A stretch of 64,000 nt of DNA from Tubulanus polymorphus (lineage: Eukaryota; Nemertea; Palaeonemertea; Tubulaniformes; Tubulanidae): assembly GCF_964204645.1 (NCBI RefSeq), contig NC_134026.1, positions 496,001-560,000 on the forward strand. The letters run 5' to 3'. The notes under the pieces were generated by a model that was not told the DNA's origin, did no database searches, and was given only the letters and a program-made list of their open reading frames with translations. The number at the start of each line of letters is the position of its first letter. Within the stretch, counting starts at the first letter, position 1. Made by a program: the position numbers and the translations under genes. Positions 55,774 through 64,000 of the stretch are shown piece after piece.

Positions 55774-55931
55774 CCGTACGGTGCTCCCTCTATGCTCATC
55801 GTTAGCGGGATTTTTAAACACTAACATTAGTCAACTCTGGCAAGCTAAGGTCACGGAGTATAACTAGACTGGTTACCGGTCTACACCAGGAGGTGCTGCT
55901 ACCGTTCAGAGCGGTGGTCGCTTACACTAAT
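55774..55931. repeat. Partial array element fused to a segment resembling the P450 5' region
   Basis: 55774-55865 is the left half of the 176-bp element. At about 55866 it jumps to AGACTGGTTACCGG, then CTACACCAGGAGGTGCTGCT and CAGAGCGGTGG-CGCTTACACTA. The latter block of about 48 bases also occurs at 50274-50324, directly upstream of the P450 start codon. Confidence 0.6.
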
Positions 55932-58900
55932 CCAATCTTCCAAAACAAAACAAAATGCGTATGTGAGATTTTGGGGATATCAGAGATTTCTGGACTCCCT
56001 TCTTTCTCTTGTGAAACCACAAAAATTAATTTAACATCCTTGAAATCGTTGTTCATCGAGATCCATTGACATGTTCATGAATGAAAATAAGAAATCAAAT
56101 ATTTGCGGGTATCTGCTTTATTCCAACTCGTTTACACAACATAAAACGCTGACGAATATTTGGCAGTGGTATCAATAAATTAACACTCAAATAAAAAGTG
56201 AAATCTCTACACAACCACACCACATAATATCATTTATAATAAAACATATTTAGTTCAAGATCAAACATTAAGTTGATCTTAAAATTCTAAGGAAACATAG
56301 TACATACGCCAAACTGAGCTAACAAAGTTGGAAATATATATCATAACTAACTAACTACACGTATTCAAAATGAGACCCTGAAAATCATAAGTTATCAATA
56401 TAAATAGTAGTTTTCAAATATACCACCAACATAGAGATAATAGAATAAGTTACTTTTCACGTCAGTTTTCAAGTAAAAATTCCGAGACATAAACAGATTT
56501 AAACTGAGCACAGAAACACCACCCAAATATTTATTCATTTTTCAAATGACAAAGTAAGGATCTTTCAAGACAGTTTAAAGACAGATCATTAACCAGACTA
56601 AAGAGTTTGGACCCTGATGAATGTTGTATAAGATTAGGAAGCTAAGATCATCATCAGAGGTCATGCATCATGCCAGCTCATCTCCTGGAATAATAACAGC
56701 ATCATTCCCAGTTAAATACATTATTATTTTACCCCTAAGATAAATGCACAAAGTCGGTTATATTTCATTGGTTGACCTTTTAGTCATGGACCGGTTTTTT
56801 TAAACTCTGCCATGGTTGTATTTTTGATTGAAGACAATATGCTTTTCATATCATTATGAAAAAAAAACAAACATCTATTAGTACCCTAATATTTTGTTTT
56901 CACTTTCGATTAAAAAATACCTCAACCCAACGAAAAACTTTTTACATCGACTTCTGAAGAAGAGATATCACGTATAAAAGCAATGTTGTCACAATACAAG
57001 GAAATCGCGTATCAGAAAATTAGAAAATGAATAAATTGCACGTTAATTATTACGAGACTAGTGTTAAACTCATGATTCCAAATATTCAAATTTTCACGAA
57101 GAAAAAACTAAAAAATTAATCGGAGAAAATACGAGACAAACACCGAATAGTTTTCATTATCTATAAATGTATAATATTCATCATAATCGTTACGTAGCCA
57201 AAATATATATATATCGATTTTTCATTTCTGGTCAAAATTCTCAGAAAAAAGTTCAGATTTCTCGTCAATAATATTAGTAGTAATAATAATCATAATAATA
57301 ATAATAATATGAACATTTGTAAAAAACTTGTTCAGATTTTCATTTTTTTTCCTGTTTCATATAAAAGTTCCGTACACGTCTTTCGAATGTATGTAAACAG
57401 CAGAGTGAAGTAACACTAATTTAAGGACACACACACGGGTATTCCGGGACTCACTAGAACGCACACAATTAATTTACATCTCATCACGTATTTTTTGAAT
57501 ATATTAATTAACCATTGATAATTATACAAAGATATGTCCACAACTGAAAAGATAAATATGGTACGTACACAATTGTTTTAAGAAGCTGTGCAGGTCTGAT
57601 ATTACTGATTACACAATTGATATTCAAGTCATACACATAATTTTCAAACTGCGAATACAGGTCTCATATACAGCGGAGCTAATGACCATTTCATCTCATT
57701 TGAACAAATGCAACTTCAGTTTTGGTAGTATACACCAGATGTAGGTCTTGACTAAATGACCAGCACAGATGGACAGCTGAACAGATTTATTGATTTTTAT
57801 TCCATTTTATACTGTATTTAAGGATTGCAAAAAACTCTTCTGACTCAAGTTGAATGGAGAAAAATTACTCGATTTTTGTTCAAACGATACATATGTTTCC
57901 ATACCTACAAACCATGATTTTGGTGATTTGGAAATATCAGAGTTTGTGGCAGGTTAAACTGATTGTTATGAACTACCAAAATTGACTGAGCTTTGACACC
58001 CGACATACATTCAAACAAGTTAAAAGAGACATTAACAAATTTAGATAACACAGTAAATAACAAATACATCACTCGGGATCAGTATAGAATATCTGTCCAT
58101 CCTATCAAACACCTCGAAATTCTATAACGCATAAATACGTAGCAGACAATGATAATATCCGTAGTTTACTGTATTATACATCAAAAACTCTTACCGCAAA
58201 TTATAGTGAATTTGTCGATATTCTAAATTCGGATTGATGACTAAAACACCGATGTTTCTCTAGAGATATCTCAACTAAAACCAAGCTCACATAAAGGTAT
58301 TCGATATTTCGAGCCCAATCGGTTAAAATGTATCGTTATTAAAAATGAAAAACCTATATGAGATATGTTTTTTAAAATGCTTCCAGCCCTCATTTGATAA
58401 ATAGTAATCATATGTTTTTGTATTGATATCGGCTACTTCTTCTAACAAACAATAAATATCATTCAATTAAATATTATATACAAGACAAATCCCTGCCTAG
58501 CTCCAACAGGGAGGGAGTTACGAGTTAAAATGATATGCAAAAAACATCTATGTACAACTATCGAGGACATTGTACCAACAAGCAAAATACATGCTTACCG
58601 TAATTACTCTAAATTAATATATGTATTTATTGCAAAAATGTACACGGAAATTACAATCTTTCCATCAGTTTTAACATGCACTATAATATACTTAAGGACT
58701 ATATTCAAACTTCTCGCGATTTCTGAATTGAACGAACAGATTCTAGAGACACAGCGACCGCTCTGCACGCGAATATAAATCGATAACTTTATATTCCACG
58801 AATCAAACGAATTATAATGAAAAACTATACATATATCGATAAAATGAAGACCGTTACATAAAACAGATCGAGATGAGATCAATAAAATCTAAAACTGAAA

Positions 58901-59465
58901 ACTCGCTACATTTTTCTCTACATAAAAATACGTCTAAAACCATCTTTATACTAAACTCTTAATCGGTTCCATAGGAGAAACATAAAACATCGGAACTGAA
59001 TTCAGAGACTGTAAACTAGCACTAACATTAGCGGAAAGAGGAAGCAGAGACTTTCAAATGAATGTTTTTTTTCTTGTACATGCGAGAAACATGGAATATA
59101 TGTAAATAGAGAGATGATATTTCCGATAGCGAAACATCGTCAAAATGGAAAAATAGATTCTCCTTATAAAAACAGATCGGTGCTTTCAGCTAAATCTGTC
59201 CTCGCACATATATCAGTTATTTCTTTTGTAACCAGTACAAAATTTACAGTTCTACTGCTGCATTTTTTTCGTGTAAGGTATTATTGCATAAAAATGTATA
59301 TAATATATTATTGTTATAATTGTTATTATGAGACAGACTACGCACAATACGGGTGACATATTTCATCGCAGGTTCTACTAAAAGAGCAGAGTCAGACCGA
59401 ATGTTTCAACATTATCCTATACAAGCAGGAACAAATTTGAAATATATTATTTTATCTTATGTTCA

Positions 59466-59576
59466 GGGCCCAGTTTCACAAGCAGGTTTAACTCTTAAAT
59501 CGATTTAATTTTTTCATTAATTCAGTTTATCTTAAATCGATTTAGGCGTTAATCCCTTTTGTGAAACTGGACCCAG
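59466..59576. repeat. Small palindromic MITE (CCCAGTTTCAC ends)
   Basis: GGGCCCAGTTTCACAAGCAG is mirrored by TTTTGTGAAACTGGACCC, with inner arms TCTTAAATCGATTTAA and TCTTAAATCGATTTAGG. Related text occurs at 34765-34815. Confidence 0.6.
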
Positions 59577-60353
59577 GGCTATAAACAGCAATTTTCTATC
59601 TACAGCTTAAAATTAAGAACTTGATTCAAGTGGTTGATGTTTGTAGCCGCGATCACACGAACACGAATTGGTCAGGGTGAAACTGGCCCGGGTCAGGCCA
59701 GAGTCAAATTTAGCCCGTGTTTATAATTAGAGTGCGTTCACACGTAAATCACTCACTGGTTACTAAAATGCTATCTAAACCCTGCTTTAGTAAATGAGGT
59801 GATTCACTTCCAGAACCAGTTAGCAATCGCATGGAGTAATGTTTCCTGCGAAAAAGTATGGTACAGACCTGGTCAGATGTTTTTGGACGGGCCAAATTCA
59901 GCCCGTATCAGGCACAGACCTATTCGACACCAGTGCGAATGGTTGGCCTGGGTGAAAACGCTTGTGTGACTGCGGCTTATAACGCAATATCACGTGTTTT
60001 TATTATTGCACTAAAACAAGGAAAAACCCGGTTTGACTCGTCGAGACTAGACAAATTTTTGACCGTAAAAACGGCCGCATTCTCGCGATAACGATTATAG
60101 AGCCGGTGAAAATAAGTACGAGTTAAGTATGTTTGAATATCGATGAAATCCGTGAAACAAAATATTCAAACTCGGCTTCGTACATCATCGCGAATTGTGT
60201 GAAAGAATACTATAAAAGGCTACAGCAGTTTGGAGTTTGGACGCTGGAGTTTTTTTTTTTTAAGGGAGGATTATCCGGTGCAAACAAATCATTTGTTTCT
60301 ACTTGACTAGTGATTTAAAATAGAAATCAGAATCAATTCTAAATTCTAATATT

Positions 60354-60384
60354 TGAACTGAACTGAACTGAACTGAACTGAACT
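60354..60384. repeat. Pentanucleotide microsatellite (TGAAC)n, six units
   Basis: Six uninterrupted units. Confidence 0.9.
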
Positions 60385-60812
60385 CCCCTCAATCAATTCA
60401 CTCGATGTCTTAAATTTCTAGAAATAAATAAAATATTCACAAATCTATGACAAATATTTTCAACACAATATATGTATGTATATATATATGTATATATACC
60501 TATATATATATATTATTATCAAACGTATTTTATTCGTTCTCGAATTCAAAGTTTTCTTGACCGAACATTTTTTTGTTGAACACATTGCACGAGTTGCCGA
60601 TCAATCGATCGATCCCGGCTCGGATCCGAGATCCGAGTTTTAGGCAGCACCTTTTCCGTTCTCATCGCATCTGAACACAAACATGATTAAATACCTCGAT
60701 TCATTTTACCATTTGAATCGAAGCGCGCGTGACCACGCACCTTCCTCTCGTGGCCAGACGTTAACTGAAATCCAAACTCAAACCGACAAATAATTAAAGC
60801 TCGAAATAAAGT

Positions 60813-63151
60813 CTATTTTTCGTCCGACATTTTTTCAGGCGAGCCGATCGTTTTCGAATCACCGTTTTCTTCTCCCGATTGGACTTTCTGTTGTAGTTTC
60901 TTCAGCAGCTCGGAGGCCGGTGTATTTAACGCGAAGCCCGGTCCGTACATCAGCTCCGGGTGCTCAGCTAACGACAATCCGTTTGGCAGGACTACAGCTT
61001 GAGCAGGTAAAAACGCGTTGTTATCAACGGGCCATGTAAGGAATGGCTGGCTAGGAAACAATGCAGCCGCGCTGGCTGCAGCTGCCGGGAACTGTAGCTG
61101 AGCCATCAAATTGGCAGCTGCGGCTGAAGCTTGCGCAGCTGTTAGACTGGTGACAGCGTCGGGCAATGACATGGATGTATTATTAGGAGACGTTTTTGAC
61201 GATGTATTTTGCGAAGATGGTTTAGCGGGGCTGATTTTCTGCGGTGTTGATTTCTGATTGGTTTGTTGAGCTTGCTCTTGTTGCTGCGCGCGTTTCTCTT
61301 CAGCTTTTTTCTTCTGTCTCAACAGATGGCGCTCTTTAACTTTGTATTCGAGGGTTGAATGAGGGACGCCGTAGTAACTACCCGCTCGATGTACGCTCAT
61401 TTCTCCGCGTTGCACCGCACGTACCGCCTCCATTAACAATGCATTGTTATATTTACGATATTGGCCGCGTTTTGGACGGGTTTTCTTGACAGGTTGTTGT
61501 TCGGACCCTGTATTGCTGCCAGTCGACGAGTCTTTATTATTTGCGTCGGATTTACGTAGTTTTTTCGAAGGTGAAGGTCCCGCGGAGCCGTTCACCGCCG
61601 TGCCCGAGGTGGCGCTACCGTTGCTATTAGACGCGTGTTGTTTGTTACCGTTATTCAGATAGTGTTGTAAGTTCGGATAAGTTTCGTTCGAACCGACGAA
61701 ACGCGATCGAATTTTCTCGGTGATCGTTTTTGTGATTATTTCTTTCAGAGTGTCGTTTATACGATTATTAGACGACGAGCCGGATCCGGCGACGTCTGCC
61801 GATGTATCAGACGCCGGTATCGACGACGCCGGACTACTCACCTGCTCGTCTGAGATTCTGTGTTGCGGTTTATAGGACGGAATCTTTAGTTCAACTTGAT
61901 GATGATGATTGAAATTATTTGAAACGGTTGATTCGACCGTTTCCACATCGTTACTGTCGCCGTTTACGAGTAATTTACTCTCGATTTCCATTCGCTGCTC
62001 GATCATTTTCCGCGCGATCTCCGGTAAAATCGAGGCCTGCGACGCCGCGTCGGATAAGTCTAATTTCGGGATGAATCCGAGCGCGGCTGCTGCGGCTGCC
62101 GATTCACCGATTAACGCGGCTAGATTCATATCCATCCCGACGAACGATTGCAGGTTGTGTTTGCGTCGAATCAATTCGAGTTTTTTCTCCCATGATTCCG
62201 ATTCATCGTCATCGGTTTTATTATTGGTCCCGTTTTGTTGGACGATCGACGGCGATTCTTTACGGTTGTTATTACCGGGACTGATCGACCGGCTGCTGGC
62301 CGCTGCCGCGGTGCCGTTTTGTAACAGGTCACCCATCGTTAGATTCTTGTTTAAGCGTAATTGTTGCGCTTCCATGTCGAGTTTATATATTTTGTTACGT
62401 AAAGTGGAGCGTGGAATCCCGTAGAGAACGGCCGCACGACGAGTTCCGATTTTACCATCTCTGATTTCCTGAACGGCGGCCTGTAGTTCAGTATCGGTGT
62501 AATTACGCTTCGATCCATCCCGCTTCAGTTTCCTAAATAAATCAACAAAACCAAATATTAGACAATCTTAGAGGATAATCACTTCCGAAAAATGCAACTA
62601 AAAATTAGCTAAGATAAAAACCCTGTAGACACAAGTTTTAGGTTGAGAAGATACACGATATCTGATGAATCCCACAATAATTCGGGTCACTCACTCAATG
62701 CCACACGTTTGATTTGTCACAACACCTGATGATGTCTGATAGTCTTTAACTGAAACATTGCTCAATTTCACTCAAGAATTTACATTTGTAGCTGAATTAT
62801 CGTGGGATTTCTCTTGTACAAGTTTTAACTAGACCTTATGTAACCGGGTCTTAATGTACAAATCAATTGCAGCCTTACAACAAACATTAACAAATCAAGG
62901 TTGTGGGTAAAACCCTTTACTATACACCTATGAAAGTGCTGGACAAAATTCATGGATTTTTGAAAACATATTTTCAACTTACTCAGTCTTTTTAACATGC
63001 GGTACTTTCAGTTCAATGGAGTTTTGGCCTTTTTGTTGAGGTATATTGACGTCAGAAGAAGGAGATCGTGGAGCAGTTGAACTCAGGTCCAAAGGTTGAT
63101 TATCATCACCATTCTCTCGTAAAAAATAATTAGGGAACGTTATTGGAAGAC
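60813..63151 (-). CDS. E93/Mblk-1/LCOR-type transcription factor with two psq domains, 3' exons only
   Basis: Sequence-specific nuclear regulator; insect E93 specifies adult development under ecdysone, and vertebrate LCOR/LCORL are corepressors. Two exons are visible: 62983-63151 and 60813-62532, joined in phase 2, giving about 629 residues to the TAG at 60813-60815. The 5' exons lie right of 63151 and beyond the window. The first exon carries QPLDLS, a CtBP-binding PxDLS motif. The large exon opens with a psq-type helix-turn-helix: KRNYTDTELQAAVQEI, GKIGTRRAAVLYGIPRSTLR. A second psq domain lies at about 61330-61480: GQYRKYNNALLMEAVRAV, HRAGSYYGVPHSTLEYKVKE. Between them is Ser/Asn-rich low complexity, and after them Gln- and Ala-rich segments. 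The acceptor at 63152-63154 indicates at least one more 5' coding exon. Confidence 0.9.
62617..62830. repeat. Diverged member of the palindrome family of 9806-10040
   Basis: In the E93-type intron. Contains ATAAAAACCC, CAACACCTGATGATGTC and CTGAAACATTGC. The outer arms AATCCCACAATAATTCG and GAATTATCGTGGGATT pair. Confidence 0.5.
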
Positions 63152-64000
63152 CTGAAATTAGAACAAAAAGAATTTTATCAACAGAATGATAATAGCGGTA
63201 TGAATAGGCATATAACAGGTTCAACTAGTCCAGTTTGTCAAAAATATTCATCTTATTCAGGGCTCTTACAGATCAGGGAATCTAAAATTTCCTGATATTT
63301 CCCTGAAACTGGGGCAAAAATTCACTGATCGAATTATAAGATATCCTCAGTTGGGGCTGTCCCTTGTTATATTCTTGATCTGTAAGAACTCTGTTCATTT
63401 ATTCAGTTATTCTTCATTTTATTTCAATGTTTTGGGGAAACTAAATTCATAAAATAAACTAAATTTTGAGTCAAAACTATGACACATAACTGTAGAAGTA
63501 GGAGTATGAAAAATCCTAAAATCTAAAGATTTATTCTAGACCTCAGAATTTAAGTAGATTGGTAATTTCAGTACTGTAGGTACCGGTATAGTTCAATCCA
63601 TGTAATGAACGAGAACTAAGACTAATACTATTATCGCATTCATCAATCAAATTCCTTCAGATAGATGGCAGCACTAGCGGACTAGTCAAAACTAAATTTG
63701 ATCATTGTGACCTGTAAATTGTGCACATAAACTGATGATGCAGTAGTAATCATTTGGGGAGCTGTGCATTAAAGCTACTCGTGTGTGTAGGCTGGCATCC
63801 AGTTATAGTCAACACCAGTTACAAGATGGCGGCTACTTAAACAGCTTAATGTGTCTCCTCACGTTCAATATTAGAAATTAATTACACATTGTTCACAATG
63901 AGAAGAAACAACTGAAACGCGTGGAAATAAAGAGAATCGTTTAAACATTTGAAAACATCCCAAATCATCAAATCTTTAGCCATTTTTCACTCAAATTGAT
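63152..64000. other. Intron of the E93-type gene; nothing coding recognised
   Basis: Contains a short foldback repeat at about 63262-63392 (TTACAGATCAGGGAATC and TTGATCTGTAAGAAC), the same family as 14474-14683. No exon with a homolog was found. Confidence 0.5.

Larger units (their letters stand above)
55932..60812. other. Long AT-rich region downstream of the E93-type gene; no genes recognised
   Basis: Probably includes a long 3' UTR of the minus-strand E93-type gene. Contents: a diverged copy of the ATGTCTATTTCAACC MITE (about 57700-58040), (AAT)n near 57280-57310, a small palindrome at 59466-59576 (GGGCCCAGTTTCACAAGC and GTGAAACTGGACCC), a (TGAAC)n run at 60354-60384 and TA-rich runs near 60470-60510. 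Open frames here (for example 58530-58778) are short and lack protein character. Confidence 0.5.

Noticed and set aside
61444-62424. Plus-strand frames opposite the E93-type exon.
   Set aside because: Antisense shadows of a biased-composition coding exon; no domains.

Overview
The window is animal (protostome, most likely lophotrochozoan) nuclear DNA. It is AT-rich, its genes are split by many short-to-medium GT-AG introns, and it carries animal-specific genes (ataxin-2, RNF146, an E93/Mblk-1-type factor). Many small palindromic DNA transposons sit in the introns and between genes. The species cannot be named from the sequence. Nothing bacterial or viral was seen.

Layout, left to right: insulin-degrading enzyme, first coding exon only (-, 301-558); ataxin-2, complete, 17 coding exons, 914 aa (-, 2748-12563); TBC1D10-type Rab GAP, complete, 9 exons, 390 aa (+, 14274-20126); mitochondrial GrpE, 3 exons, 227 aa (-, 25350-26709); uridine-cytidine kinase-like 1, 11 exons, 565 aa in the model given, with two candidate first exons (+, 26876 or 30392 to 35887); RNF146/Iduna E3 ligase, 2 exons, 286 aa (-, 37918-38873); mitochondrial-type glycerol-3-phosphate acyltransferase, 22 coding exons, 854 aa (+, 40065-46015); a microsomal cytochrome P450 with unusual active-site positions, 4 exons, 544 aa (-, 47825-50266); a 5 kb repeat-dominated block (50427-55931); and the 3' part of an E93/Mblk-1/LCOR-type double-psq transcription factor (-, 60813-63151, 5' end outside the window). 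All exon joins were checked by hand for GT/AG ends and reading-frame phase, and they give uninterrupted proteins.

The genes are mostly housekeeping and unrelated in pathway, so there is no operon logic. Several pairs are divergent (ataxin-2/TBC1D10, GrpE/UCKL1, RNF146/GPAT) or convergent (TBC1D10/GrpE, UCKL1/RNF146, GPAT/P450).

The least ordinary part is 50.4-55.9 kb. Two C2H2 zinc-finger fragments lie on either side of a MITE copy and a 21-bp minisatellite. They are followed by an array of ~76-bp units carrying a B-box-like palindrome, into which a 176-bp near-palindromic element is embedded seven times at mostly 340-341-bp spacing. A 5'-truncated LINE has inserted in the array's last partial copy. 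Elsewhere the main interest is a catalogue of foldback MITE families, including one nested insertion whose TA target duplication can be read directly, a two-palindrome composite present at two loci, and the P450's non-canonical residues.
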